A stretch of 64,000 nt of DNA, taken from the NCBI RefSeq assembly GCF_034661295.1, contig NZ_CP141062.1, positions 248,001-312,000 of the forward strand, given 5' to 3'. This document shows, piece after piece, positions 1-8,817 of the stretch (within the stretch, counting starts at the first letter, position 1; the number at the start of each line of letters is the position of its first letter). The notes under the pieces are model-generated. The model was not told the origin of the DNA, ran no database searches, and was given only the letters and a program-made list of their open reading frames with translations. This DNA is from Faecalibacter sp. LW9 (GTDB lineage: Bacteria; Bacteroidota; Bacteroidia; Flavobacteriales; Weeksellaceae). A program made the translations under genes and the position numbers.

Positions 1-416
1 GCAATGGTTTCCACATCCGATACCGAACGGGTTACCAAAACTCCATTAGGCGTACGATCAAAGTAAGCTAATTTGAATCGAATCAAATGATTATACAAAC
101 GCACACGTAATGTTTTAATCACACGTTGAGCCACAACATTGGCAAGATAAACTGTAAAAAAGGCCAAGATACTTTCGAAAACCAAAATCACAATCAACTT
201 GATGATTTCTATTTTTAATCCGGGAAGATCCTTGGACAAAATGTAATGATCGATTACATCTCCAGTTAAATAAGGACGATAGACTGAAAAACAAGCACTA
301 AATACAGCAATAGCAATTACCGTTAAGAAGAGTCCTTTACTTTGGTTCATTCCTAACGTAATGACACGCTTTAGGCCTATAAAATCAAATTTATTTTGAG
401 CGTTATTTGAGTTCAT
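1..416 (-). CDS. ABC transporter, fused permease/ATPase (N-terminal part only)
   Basis: The first ~138 residues of an MsbA/MdlB-type ABC half-transporter are visible; the gene runs off the left edge of the window. Reading from the ATG at 416, hydrophobic segments lie near residues 27-50 and 70-95. They are followed by the typical transmembrane-domain stretch (VIKTLRVRLYNHLIRF, then AYFDRTPNGVLVTRSVSDVE), which in this family is the first cytoplasmic coupling region. The ATPase domain is outside the window. The start overlaps the end of truA by 14 bp, so the two are probably co-transcribed. The substrate cannot be told from this part; lipid, peptide or drug export are all possible. Confidence 0.85.
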   Translation of the reverse strand, partial: MNSNNAQNKFDFIGLKRVITLGMNQSKGLFLTVIAIAVFSACFSVYRPYLTGDVIDHYILSKDLPGLKIEIIKLIVILVFESILAFFTVYLANVVAQRVIKTLRVRLYNHLIRFKLAYFDRTPNGVLVTRSVSDVETI

Positions 417-1158
417 TGATAAATAATTCTGTTGGATATTGCACATCCACAAGATATAAACCTTGTGCGGGTGCAGAAGCTCCTGCGGAACCTCGGTTTT
501 GATCTTCAATAATACGTGCTAAATTCTCTTTTGTGATTTTACCTATCCCGACCTCCACTAATGTTCCTACAATGGCACGAACCATATTGCGTAAAAAACG
601 ATCCGCTGTAATCTGAAAAACATATTGACCTTGCTCGTTCACAAACCAAAAGGCTTCACGAACATCGCAAATATTTGTTTTTACATCTGTATGCAATTTA
701 GCAAAACTTCCGAAATCTCCTTTCTTAATTAACAATTGAGCGGCATCATTCATACGATCCAAGTCCAATTCACGATTAAATACCCAAGAACTCTCAAAAG
801 CAAATGGATTTTTATAAGGTGAAATAAAATAATGATAAGATCGTGAAGTCGCATCAAAGCGGGCATGAGCCTCGGGATGCATCTGATGAATTTTGTATAT
901 GGCTATATCTTTGGGTAAAAACGAATTTAAGTGTTTTACCAAATCTTTCTTTAATTCTCCTTCATAATCAAAATGGGCATACATTTTCTTGGCATGTACT
1001 CCCGAGTCGGTACGACCAGCCCCCACAATACTTATCGTTTGACCTAAAATTTTAGACAAACGTGTTTCTATGGCTTCTTGTACTGAAATTTGATGAGGCT
1101 GAATCTGCCATCCGAAGTAATCTTTTCCGTTATATGCTAATTCTAAAAAGTATCGCAA
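403..1158 (-). CDS. truA: tRNA pseudouridine synthase A
   Basis: Converts uridines 38-40 of the tRNA anticodon stem-loop to pseudouridine. The catalytic Asp lies in the GAGRTDSGVHA motif, and the family signature FLRNMVRAIVGTLVEVG is near the C terminus. The frame stays open upstream to an ATG at 1260. Family members, however, begin at (M)RYFxELAYNGKxYFGWQ, which fits a TTG start at 1158 (251 aa); the upstream extension would overlap the divergent gene and has no family similarity. A TAnnTTTG box lies just upstream on this strand. The end overlaps the ABC transporter start. Family call is sure; the start is inference. Confidence 0.93.
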   Translation of the reverse strand: MRYFLELAYNGKDYFGWQIQPHQISVQEAIETRLSKILGQTISIVGAGRTDSGVHAKKMYAHFDYEGELKKDLVKHLNSFLPKDIAIYKIHQMHPEAHARFDATSRSYHYFISPYKNPFAFESSWVFNRELDLDRMNDAAQLLIKKGDFGSFAKLHTDVKTNICDVREAFWFVNEQGQYVFQITADRFLRNMVRAIVGTLVEVGIGKITKENLARIIEDQNRGSAGASAPAQGLYLVDVQYPTELFINELK

Positions 1159-1193
1159 TTGTTGTAAATTTGAGAAAACAAAAATACAACCTT
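1159..1193. promoter_or_regulatory. Overlapping divergent promoters of truA and the phosphodiesterase
   Basis: The 35 bp between the two inferred TTG starts hold one perfect TAnnTTTG box (Bacteroidota -7 element) for each direction: TAAATTTG at 1165-1172 on the plus strand, and TATTTTTG on the minus strand at 1186-1179. No good -33 TTG was found for either. Both 5' leaders would be only about 15 nt. Confidence 0.5.
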
Positions 1194-1685
1194 TTGAAGA
1201 AAATCCTTTTACTTTCCGATACGCATTCGTATATGGATGATCGAATTTTAGATTATGCACAAAATGCAGACGAAATATGGCATGCGGGTGACATTGGCGA
1301 TCTAAAAATTATGGATGAATTGGAAAAAATAAAACCCGTACGTGCGGTTTACGGAAATATTGACGATCAAACCATTCGTTCCGTCTATCCGTTAAATAAT
1401 CGATTCACCATTGAAGGAGTTGATGTTTGGATTACCCACATTGGTGGATATCCAGGGAAGTACAATCCTAAAATCAAAAAGGAAATCATCGCCAATCCTC
1501 CAAAAGTTTTTATTTGCGGACATTCTCATATTTTAAAAGTGATGCCCGATAAAGCGTTAGGCTTAATTCATCTCAATCCTGGAGCTGTGGGGAAACATGG
1601 CTTTCATCAAGTGCGTACCATGCTTCGTTTTGAAGTCAATCAAGGCAAGTTAGAAAACTTAGAAGTCATCGAATTCAAAAAATAA
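1194..1685 (+). CDS. YfcE/MJ0936-type metallophosphoesterase
   Basis: Small calcineurin-like phosphodiesterase of 163 aa from a TTG at 1194. Metal-ligand motifs are in the usual order: SDTHS (residues 8-12), the GD of HAGDIGD, YGNID, then GHSH and the final LNPGA(V)G. That pattern and length match the YfcE/MJ0936 family, which hydrolyses phosphodiesters with two bound metal ions; the physiological substrate is not known. The frame is open upstream to 1062, but those residues lie inside truA and do not match the family, so I place the start just before KKILLLSDTH. Divergent from truA. Confidence 0.85.
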   Translation: MKKILLLSDTHSYMDDRILDYAQNADEIWHAGDIGDLKIMDELEKIKPVRAVYGNIDDQTIRSVYPLNNRFTIEGVDVWITHIGGYPGKYNPKIKKEIIANPPKVFICGHSHILKVMPDKALGLIHLNPGAVGKHGFHQVRTMLRFEVNQGKLENLEVIEFKK

Positions 1686-1686
1686 A

Positions 1687-1708
1687 AAGAGCATCTTTTG
1701 ACGCTCTT
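1687..1708. terminator. Weak bidirectional terminator hairpin
   Basis: A 6-bp stem (AAGAGC/GCTCTT) with a 10-nt loop sits between two convergent genes, directly after the phosphodiesterase stop. Confidence 0.4.
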
Positions 1709-1711
1709 CCA

Positions 1712-2755
1712 TTATTTCGCTAATTTAAATTTACGGAGAATTTCTTTAAATTTAGGATTGTTGATGTAATCCTTAAAATCATGGGATTTCTGACCTGTAA
1801 AGTCCGTCGCATCACATAAATGATATTGCTCGGCAATCATTTGCTGTGTTTCTGGATTAAAACCAAAATCGGTAGAGGTAAGACGTTTCGATAATATTCC
1901 CGTTTTTCCTTTTCCTAATACAAAATCCGTTTGATTAATGGTCGAGTGAATGGTTTTTAATTGAGCTGTAAACGACTTAAATTCTCCATTTTCATCTTTA
2001 AAATCATCTGCACCAATAGCTGGCGCTAACATGATACTAAAAATTTTATTTTCATTTTCTTGTAAAGGGTCTTCATCTTCTATATCCACATGATGAAATT
2101 TTTTAACGATTCGTTTCTCATTGTTTTTCAATACAGGATTTTTTAATGCACTCAGTACTACTGACGCTCCGCGGCTGTGCGAGATGATATACACTTCTTT
2201 ATTTTTTATGGAATTTAAAATTCGTCTTAATCCAAATTCTCCCGCCAACTGACTATTGGTTGTTGCACTAATCCAAACTTTCGCAGCTCCGAAGATACTT
2301 GAGGTTTTAAGTCCATCCCAATAGAAATTGACAATTTCATCTTTATGCAAATCCACATCCATAAGAGAACGTGCCTTGTTATAATTTACCAAACTTGTCA
2401 TGTAATCATTATTGATACCATGAACAAAAATGATAATGCGTTTTTTATTCTTTATTCGATTAGAAAACCCCTTCAATTGAGTCGTTTCAAATTTTGTCAA
2501 TTCTTCTTCAAATCCACTTTCCGTTGCAATTTTCATCAATGAATATTCTTTACGTGTAGCATTTTTAGATGGATTACCAAATTTATCCTTCCATTGGTTA
2601 GGAAAGAAATTTCCATTCTGATCTACATATGCACTTGTGATATTCGGATTGATGAAATTATTTGGAACTTGGGAAGTAGGAACATTATGAGACACTGTAC
2701 ATGAAGTTATCATAACAATCATTAGTAGGCTATACAACCAATTATTCAAACTCAT
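1712..2755 (-). CDS. Lipoprotein with alpha/beta-hydrolase (DUF900-like) domain
   Basis: 347 aa. A short hydrophobic leader ends in a lipobox (MITSC, Cys at about residue 19), so the mature protein is probably lipid-anchored in the envelope. The central part reads like a serine hydrolase: RIIIFVHGINNDY supplies the oxyanion-hole HG, and VYIISHSRGASVVLSAL is the nucleophile elbow. The elbow is SHSRG rather than the usual GxSxG. A DUF900/esterase-like fold is the best guess; the substrate is unknown. The gene stands alone, between the mnmA terminator and the convergent phosphodiesterase gene. Confidence 0.7.
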   Translation of the reverse strand: MSLNNWLYSLLMIVMITSCTVSHNVPTSQVPNNFINPNITSAYVDQNGNFFPNQWKDKFGNPSKNATRKEYSLMKIATESGFEEELTKFETTQLKGFSNRIKNKKRIIIFVHGINNDYMTSLVNYNKARSLMDVDLHKDEIVNFYWDGLKTSSIFGAAKVWISATTNSQLAGEFGLRRILNSIKNKEVYIISHSRGASVVLSALKNPVLKNNEKRIVKKFHHVDIEDEDPLQENENKIFSIMLAPAIGADDFKDENGEFKSFTAQLKTIHSTINQTDFVLGKGKTGILSKRLTSTDFGFNPETQQMIAEQYHLCDATDFTGQKSHDFKDYINNPKFKEILRKFKLAK

Positions 2756-2793
2756 TATTTTCTTTTTTTTTAGGTGGTTTAAAAATATAAAAA

Positions 2794-2821
2794 AAGCGCT
2801 TAGAAAAAATCCTAAGCGCTT
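2794..2821 (-). terminator. Terminator after mnmA
   Basis: Perfect 10-bp stem (AAGCGCTTAG/CTAAGCGCTT) with an 8-nt loop, followed on the minus strand by a T run, 22 bp past the mnmA stop. Confidence 0.85.
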
Positions 2822-2843
2822 GAATATTATCGTTAATGTTTTA

Positions 2844-4037
2844 CTAATAATTAATTACACCTGAACCAATTAACTCGTCATCGATGTACCATGCGCAGAA
2901 TTGTCCTTCTGTAATCGCGGATTGCGGATTTAAGAATTCGACATAAAGCCCCTCTTTTGCTTTATGTAATGTAGCCATTTGTAACGGTTGACGGTAGCGA
3001 ATACGCGCCATAATTTCTTTAGTTTCTCCTTCTTTTAAAGCTAAATCTTCACGAACCCAGTGAATTTCTTCTTCTTTGATAAATAATGCTTTTTTCAATA
3101 ATCCCGGATGATTTGCTCCCTGACCAGTGTAAATAACATTTTCTTTCACATCGGTATCAATCACAAATAATGGTTCTACTTTCCCTCCTACACCTAGACC
3201 TTTACGTTGTCCTCTTGTGAAGTAATGCGCACCTTGGTGTTGTCCTACAATTTCACCATCTTCTTTTGTATAAGAATATCCACGAGCTTCAAACTCCAAA
3301 GCTTCATATTTCGAATGGAATGTAGGTACTGTTCGTTCAAAACCTTTCCAATCTTTAGCCACTTCAATGATTTCTCCTGATTTTGATTTTAATTGTTGTT
3401 GTAAAAATTCAGGCAAACTAACTTTCCCAATAAAACATAATCCTTGTGAATCCTTTTTATCCGCAGTTACTAACCCTTGTTCTTTGGCTATGCGACGAAC
3501 CTCCGGTTTTTCAATTCCTCCAATTGGAAATAATGCTTTCGACAATTGTTCTTGTGATAACTGACATAAGAAATACGATTGATCTTTATTGTTATCCAAT
3601 CCTTTCAACAATTGAAAGACTTCTTTCCCATCTTCATCAATAAAAGATGTTTTACGCGCATAATGTCCCGTTGCGACATAATCTGCACCTAAATCTAATG
3701 CTGTTTTTAAGAATAAATCAAATTTGATTTCGCGGTTACATAAAACATCTGGATTCGGAGTACGCCCCTGCTCATATTCATTAAACATATAATCTACAAT
3801 ACGCTCCTTATACGAATCAGACATATCAATTACTTGAAATGGAATTCCCAATTTTTCAGCAATTAATAAAGCGTCAGCGCTATCTTCAATCCACGGACAT
3901 TCGTCTTCTAACGTTACCGATGCATCGTTCCAATTACGCATAAATAATCCAATAACATCATACCCTTGTTCTTTTAACAAATAGGCTGTTACACTTGAAT
4001 CAACTCCCCCAGAAAGTCCTACGACAACTCTTTTCAT
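2844..4037 (-). CDS. mnmA: tRNA-specific 2-thiouridylase
   Basis: 397 aa. MnmA (TrmU) adds sulfur to C2 of wobble U34 in tRNA-Lys/Glu/Gln. The N-terminal PP-loop GLSGGVDSS (residues 7-15) binds ATP and adenylates the base. The two catalytic cysteines are Cys100 ([11 protein letters not shown]) and Cys201 (SQGLCFIG). The C-terminal beta-barrel contains the family stretch [14 protein letters not shown]. Residues 41-57 carry a small insertion with an extra Cys. Length is somewhat longer than E. coli MnmA (368). nhaC lies 54 bp upstream on the same strand with no terminator between, so the two may share a transcript. Confidence 0.97.
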   Translation of the reverse strand: MKRVVVGLSGGVDSSVTAYLLKEQGYDVIGLFMRNWNDASVTLEDECPWIEDSADALLIAEKLGIPFQVIDMSDSYKERIVDYMFNEYEQGRTPNPDVLCNREIKFDLFLKTALDLGADYVATGHYARKTSFIDEDGKEVFQLLKGLDNNKDQSYFLCQLSQEQLSKALFPIGGIEKPEVRRIAKEQGLVTADKKDSQGLCFIGKVSLPEFLQQQLKSKSGEIIEVAKDWKGFERTVPTFHSKYEALEFEARGYSYTKEDGEIVGQHQGAHYFTRGQRKGLGVGGKVEPLFVIDTDVKENVIYTGQGANHPGLLKKALFIKEEEIHWVREDLALKEGETKEIMARIRYRQPLQMATLHKAKEGLYVEFLNPQSAITEGQFCAWYIDDELIGSGVINY

Positions 4038-4091
4038 TCTCTTAATTTTCAGATGTCAAAATTACAAAATAATATTTGAAGGAATATTATC

Positions 4092-5423
4092 CTACATCAA
4101 TTCGTTCTTTTTCTTTGTATAAGGTGAAATAAAAACGATAAAAACAAGTAAACTGATACCGGTTAAAAATTGATAATACAAGTTTGATATGACCTCTAAA
4201 GAAGATACTGTAGGCAATCCTGTAGAAACGACTTTCGTAACAGCTACAGCTGATAAAACTTGTGCTCCATAGGGAATAATCCCTTGTACAAAACAAGAAA
4301 CCGTATCGAGAATACTCGCTACTTGCTTAGGAATTAATCCGTGTTTATCCGAAATTTCTTTGGCCACAGGACCTACAATTAAAATGGCAATAGTATTATT
4401 GGCCAGTGCAGCATCAGCTAATGCAATTAATCCCGCAATACTTAGTTCAGCTTGTTTCTTATTTCGAATATTTTTTGTGAGTAGATGAATAATAAACTCT
4501 AATCCCCCATTATAGCGAACGATTCCTACAACTCCCCCTATGATTAAACAAAGAATACTTAATTCAAACATACCCGAAAAACCAGTATTGATACTTTTGA
4601 TCACCTCCAACACCGGAATTTGATTATTAAAGATTCCCAAGCCAATAAATCCTACAATTCCAATTATCAATGACCAAATCACATTTAATCCTGAAATCGC
4701 AAGTCCAAAAACCAATACATATGGAATAATCGAAATTAAATCATACTCTAAATTTTGTTGCTGTATATGAGATACATCCAAATCTTGACTGATAAGATAA
4801 TACAATACTATGGAAACTATTGCAGCGGGTAATACAATCATAAAATTGGATTTGAATTTTGATTTCATATCCACATCTTGGGTACGCGTGGCAGCAATAG
4901 TTGTATCTGAAATAAAGGATAAGTTATCCCCAAACATAGCACCTCCTACAATAGAACCTAGTAAGATAGCAGTTGAACCCGGAATTATTTTTTCCAACTC
5001 AACAGCTATGGGGGACAATGTAACAATTGTTCCTACTGAAGTCCCAAGGGATACCGAAATAAAACAAGCGATTAGAAAGAATCCAGCAACGATAAAGTTT
5101 TCAGGCAATAAGGTGACAAATAAATTGACCGTTGACGTCACTGCACCAGTCGCTGAGCCTAAACTTCCAAACGCACCAGCTAATAAGAAAATGAGGATCA
5201 TTAATACAATGGTCTCTTCCCCTGCTCCTTTACAAAACGCCTCTATTTTCGAATTAAAATTTATTTTAGGAAATTGTAAAAAGGCTAGTACAAGTGCAAA
5301 CACAAAAATAACAATAGCCGGAACGGAATAAAAGTCGTTTAGTACAATGGATGCCGTAAAATAAATTAGAATAAAGACGATTAAAGGCAACAATGCCCAA
5401 AAACTTCCTTGTTTACTTTTCAT
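4092..5423 (-). CDS. nhaC: NhaC-family Na+/H+ antiporter
   Basis: 443 aa and very hydrophobic, with about 11-12 predicted membrane segments. Family features include the acidic/polar stretch GGAMFGDNLSFISDTTIAATRTQ near residue 160, and the repeat-related ALADAALANNTIAILIVGPVAKEI around residue 340. NhaC proteins exchange Na+ (sometimes with malate or lactate) for H+ across the cytoplasmic membrane. A specific cation or organic substrate cannot be read from sequence. Transcribed toward mnmA. Confidence 0.85.
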   Translation of the reverse strand: MKSKQGSFWALLPLIVFILIYFTASIVLNDFYSVPAIVIFVFALVLAFLQFPKINFNSKIEAFCKGAGEETIVLMILIFLLAGAFGSLGSATGAVTSTVNLFVTLLPENFIVAGFFLIACFISVSLGTSVGTIVTLSPIAVELEKIIPGSTAILLGSIVGGAMFGDNLSFISDTTIAATRTQDVDMKSKFKSNFMIVLPAAIVSIVLYYLISQDLDVSHIQQQNLEYDLISIIPYVLVFGLAISGLNVIWSLIIGIVGFIGLGIFNNQIPVLEVIKSINTGFSGMFELSILCLIIGGVVGIVRYNGGLEFIIHLLTKNIRNKKQAELSIAGLIALADAALANNTIAILIVGPVAKEISDKHGLIPKQVASILDTVSCFVQGIIPYGAQVLSAVAVTKVVSTGLPTVSSLEVISNLYYQFLTGISLLVFIVFISPYTKKKNELM

Positions 5424-5511
5424 ATGGATATAATTTCGAATTATACCTCAGAATTACATTCGGATGGTATATCATTCGATGGGTTGTTAATTAAGTCATT
5501 TAAAATGAAAA

Positions 5512-5538
5512 AAAGGAAGTTGTATTAAAACTTCCTTT
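5512..5538 (-). terminator. Terminator after the cupin pseudogene
   Basis: 9-bp stem AAAGGAAGT/ACTTCCTTT with a 9-nt loop and a T run on the minus-strand side, 26 bp past the stop. Confidence 0.75.
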
Positions 5539-5564
5539 CTTCATATTTTGTTGATCGGTACGAT

Positions 5565-6431
5565 TTATCTGAATATTAATTTATTGGTCTCTGTAATTGC
5601 TCGTTCATTTTTTTCTTCGATCCAAGCTTGACCTTTTATTTTTCGCATAATATTATCAATATTTCGCATAATGAATATATTATAAACCGCTTCTGTAAAG
5701 TTCTTCGGTTTATGAGCTAATGAACGTAAACTCATCGAAAAACCTGGTGTAATGTATTTCATATAATGCCACCAACCTTCAGGCATGTACAACATTTCAC
5801 CGTGCTTTAAATCAGCCATCATCGGATTGATATGTTTTAATGCAGGCCATTTTTCAAAATCAGGGTTATCAAAATCAATATCTTCACGACAAATTACCGA
5901 AAACGGAATTTTGTACATATACTTTGAATCCGTTGGTGGAACGATGATACATTTTTTCTCACCTGCAAAATGAAAATGTAAAATATTCGCTAAATCAATA
6001 TCATAATGCATAAAAACATTAGATCCTGTACCTCCAATAAAAAGCATAGGCATCGATTTAAATAAATTTAAACCCAAATCTGGCATCCTATAATCTTTTT
6101 GAAGTTGCGGAACTTGGCTCATCAAATTATATAAGAAAATACGTAAATCGGTTGGTCCTGATTGCAATAAATCCACATATTCGCTCATCTTCATCTTTGC
6201 AACAGGCTCGTTTACTTTTTTGGTATAATCTACCGGATCGTTGTTATAAAGCGGCACCACTTTTTCCCCAGCGACTTGCTTTAGATACTCAAAGTTCCAT
6301 TTTTCATAAGCAGGCTAATCTTCAGTTATACGTTCAACCACAACAGGTTTCTGAGGTTTTACGTAATATTTTTGAAAGTCTTTAGCCGAAATCGACTCAA
6401 CTCTCTCAACTTCAGTAAATTTAAATCCCAT
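5565..6431 (-). pseudogene. JmjC/cupin-8-like protein gene with an in-frame amber stop
   Basis: Read from the ATG at 6431, the frame encodes a 288-codon cupin-like (JmjC-related) protein, but codon 39 (6317-6315) is TAG. The flanks read VVVERITED-stop-PAYEKWNFEYLK; a Trp (TGG) fits that site, so one G-to-A change in the coding strand would explain it. The rest is intact. A likely iron-binding HxD...H set is visible: FMHYDID at about residue 140 and the His of MPEGWWHYM near 230. Family members are Fe(II)/2-oxoglutarate-type oxygenases. Initiation at the next ATG (6260) would give 231 aa lacking the N terminus. Real nonsense mutation or base-call error cannot be separated here. Confidence 0.75.
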
Positions 6432-6536
6432 TTAATATAAATTTTACGCAAATTTAATGAACAATTTTGTTAAATTATTAGATTATAATTATTCTTGCTA
6501 ATGAAAGACTAAAGATTTATCTATTATACTTAAACC

Positions 6537-8774
6537 ATGCGAATTTTTTACCTAACTATTCTATTCATTCTTACCCTATTTCAGCTCAGTTACGGTCAAA
6601 ATACATTTCCTTACTTAGAAACAAAAAATTTAAAAGATTTTGAAAAAATTTCCGCAGACAGTCTTCGCGTTGATTTTTTATTGAATCATTTTTTAGGGGA
6701 TGTACAATACCATTATACATACACCAATCGTGCAGACGTACCCATTGACCTTCGATTTGTGGTTCCTCAACATCATGCCCAAAATGTCTATGAATTAAAA
6801 GCTGAATTCAATCAAAAGATGGTGCAATTGGAATCAAAGCCCATTTATACCGTTCGTCAAGAAATCAAAAAATTACAATCAAAAAGTGGATATGATAATC
6901 AAATCAAAACTCAAAATCTAATCTTAAACTTACATCAAGTAAAACCAGGAGAAAAGATTATTATCGATTTAAAACTTTCTAAAATTATTGATCATCAAGA
7001 AATCGAGTATCAACTTACGATTCCAGAACCTATTGCAATACGCACAGAGCAATTTACTTCTATTGGTAAAGATGAAAAAACAAAAAAATCCTCCGCAAAC
7101 GAATTCCATTTTCAAATCACTGGAAACATTCCATTGGATAATACTTTATTGAATAAAGTCGTTCCAACCATCAAAAAAATATCTCCCAAACATTGGTCAT
7201 TTACTGCCAAAGGGAATCAAAAAATTAATTTGACGTATCAATATGAAGCAAAAAAAATCAATTCTGCGGTTCAACATTTTTCAGAAAACGGGTGTGATTA
7301 TATTTTAGGAATTATACAACCGCCTAAAGAAATTAAAACTATTGCGCCACGTGAGTTTATATTTGTAATTGATGCTTCAGGTTCCATGAAAGGTAAACCT
7401 ATTGAAGAATTAAAGAAAATGATGGCTTCAACCCTTCGTCAACTCAAAGCAGAAGAAAAGTTTAACATCGTATTGTACGCTACCAATCAAGAAAATTTTT
7501 CGAATCATTCGGTGGATGCCAGCAACGAAAATATCGAGAAAGCCATTGAATTCATCAATAAAGAATATGGTAAAGGGGCAACGAAACTCAATGAAGCCAT
7601 TGATAAAATTCAAGCCTTCAAAGTGAATCCCGAATACAACCGAATTATTACCATTATTTCAGATGGCGATTTGGACATCAATCAAAACTTACATTTATCC
7701 ATTAAATCACACCTTAAATATGCTCAATTTTTTGTGTTAGGTATTGGTCATACGATTGATTATCGTGCCATGAACTTTTTATCCCTAACCACTGGAAATC
7801 GACCAATTGTGATTAATAATGAATACGAAATGGGGTATAAAATAAAACAGTTTCAAAAACAGCTTTTAAAACCTTTACTGAGAAATATTCAGGTTCAATC
7901 GAAAAGCATTAATTTAAATGAAACTTATCCGAAAAACTTTAACGGCTATTTGTCCAATGAACCTGTGCATTTTGTTTCGAAAGACTGTAAAAAAGTTTAT
8001 CCAAAACAATTGAACTTAACAGCGAAAAATGGAAATGAAACCTATCAATCTCATTTTGAAATTACAAAAGCCAATCCCTCGCATTTATCCGAAGCTATTA
8101 AATTTTATTGGATCAAACAACGAATTGATTTCCTTTTAAAAGATGAAGATCGTTGTGGTGAAATTTGTAAAACGGATGGTCGCTACCGTAAAGAAATCGA
8201 GAAATTAGGAATGGAATTTAATTTATCGACCCCTTATACAGTCTTAATCCAAAACAATGACAACAGTAATTTTAGTCAAGATTACGATACCGATGGTGAT
8301 GGAATTGCAGATTGGTTTGATGAATGCATCAATGAAAAAGGTCCATTGTTAACAAAAGGTTGTCCTGTAGATCAACTTAAAGGGGATGCGAAAGCCATTT
8401 ATGTTCAGGATTATTCGAATGAATTAATACGTGTAGTGGAATTTGAATTTGATCAAACGGTAATTCGTCCTGTTGATTATCCCATTTTGGATCGAATTGT
8501 AAAGCTAATGAAAACGAATTCAAATTTAAACTTTGTCGTCGAAGGACATACCGACGCCATGGGAAGTAGTGAATACAATAAAACCTTATCTCTTAATCGT
8601 GCGAAAGCAGTTGTCCAATATTTGAAAGAGAAAGGTGTGAATGAAAAACGTTTTACGATATCAGGTAAAGGAGATACCGAATTAAAACATACGATGTGTA
8701 AACCTGCAGAAAAATGTGAACCTTGGAAAAACTTACAAAACCGTCGGGTAGAGTTTCAACTAAAAAAGGATTAA
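6537..8774 (+). CDS. Secreted VIT/vWA protein with TSP3-type Ca motif and C-terminal OmpA domain
   Basis: 745 aa with a signal peptide (residues 1-20, ending LSYGQ). Domains in order: a VIT-like (inter-alpha-trypsin inhibitor) domain, about residues 35-240; a von Willebrand A domain, about 275-440, with the metal site DASGSMKG and ISDGD; a linker; a calcium-type repeat DTDGDGIADWFDEC near 585-598; and an OmpA-like peptidoglycan-binding domain, about 632-745 (VEGHTD, with Asp and Arg of LSLNRA present). The OmpA part should hold it to peptidoglycan in the periplasm, while the vWA/VIT part likely binds protein ligands. Single gene with its own terminator. Specific function unknown. Confidence 0.85.
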   Translation: MRIFYLTILFILTLFQLSYGQNTFPYLETKNLKDFEKISADSLRVDFLLNHFLGDVQYHYTYTNRADVPIDLRFVVPQHHAQNVYELKAEFNQKMVQLESKPIYTVRQEIKKLQSKSGYDNQIKTQNLILNLHQVKPGEKIIIDLKLSKIIDHQEIEYQLTIPEPIAIRTEQFTSIGKDEKTKKSSANEFHFQITGNIPLDNTLLNKVVPTIKKISPKHWSFTAKGNQKINLTYQYEAKKINSAVQHFSENGCDYILGIIQPPKEIKTIAPREFIFVIDASGSMKGKPIEELKKMMASTLRQLKAEEKFNIVLYATNQENFSNHSVDASNENIEKAIEFINKEYGKGATKLNEAIDKIQAFKVNPEYNRIITIISDGDLDINQNLHLSIKSHLKYAQFFVLGIGHTIDYRAMNFLSLTTGNRPIVINNEYEMGYKIKQFQKQLLKPLLRNIQVQSKSINLNETYPKNFNGYLSNEPVHFVSKDCKKVYPKQLNLTAKNGNETYQSHFEITKANPSHLSEAIKFYWIKQRIDFLLKDEDRCGEICKTDGRYRKEIEKLGMEFNLSTPYTVLIQNNDNSNFSQDYDTDGDGIADWFDECINEKGPLLTKGCPVDQLKGDAKAIYVQDYSNELIRVVEFEFDQTVIRPVDYPILDRIVKLMKTNSNLNFVVEGHTDAMGSSEYNKTLSLNRAKAVVQYLKEKGVNEKRFTISGKGDTELKHTMCKPAEKCEPWKNLQNRRVEFQLKKD

Positions 8775-8791
8775 GCAAAGCTTAATCCTTT
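8765..8791 (+). terminator. Terminator overlapping the stop of the vWA/OmpA gene
   Basis: Perfect 12-bp stem AAAGGATTAAGC/GCTTAATCCTTT with a 3-nt loop. The TAA stop lies inside the left arm. It may serve the convergent gene as well. Confidence 0.75.
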
Positions 8792-8817
8792 ATAATTATT
8801 TAAAATCTTAATTTTTT

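Noticed and set aside
1062-1193. Extended N terminus for the phosphodiesterase
   Set aside because: These codons lie within truA on the other strand and precede the conserved family start; no homology visible.
4810-5331. 173-codon open frame on the plus strand inside nhaC
   Set aside because: It is antisense to a well-conserved membrane protein, has no family resemblance and no promoter; a shadow frame.
6315-6317. TAG as pyrrolysine or other recoding in the cupin gene
   Set aside because: No recoding element or pyl gene is visible, and the flanking residues point to an ordinary Trp codon.
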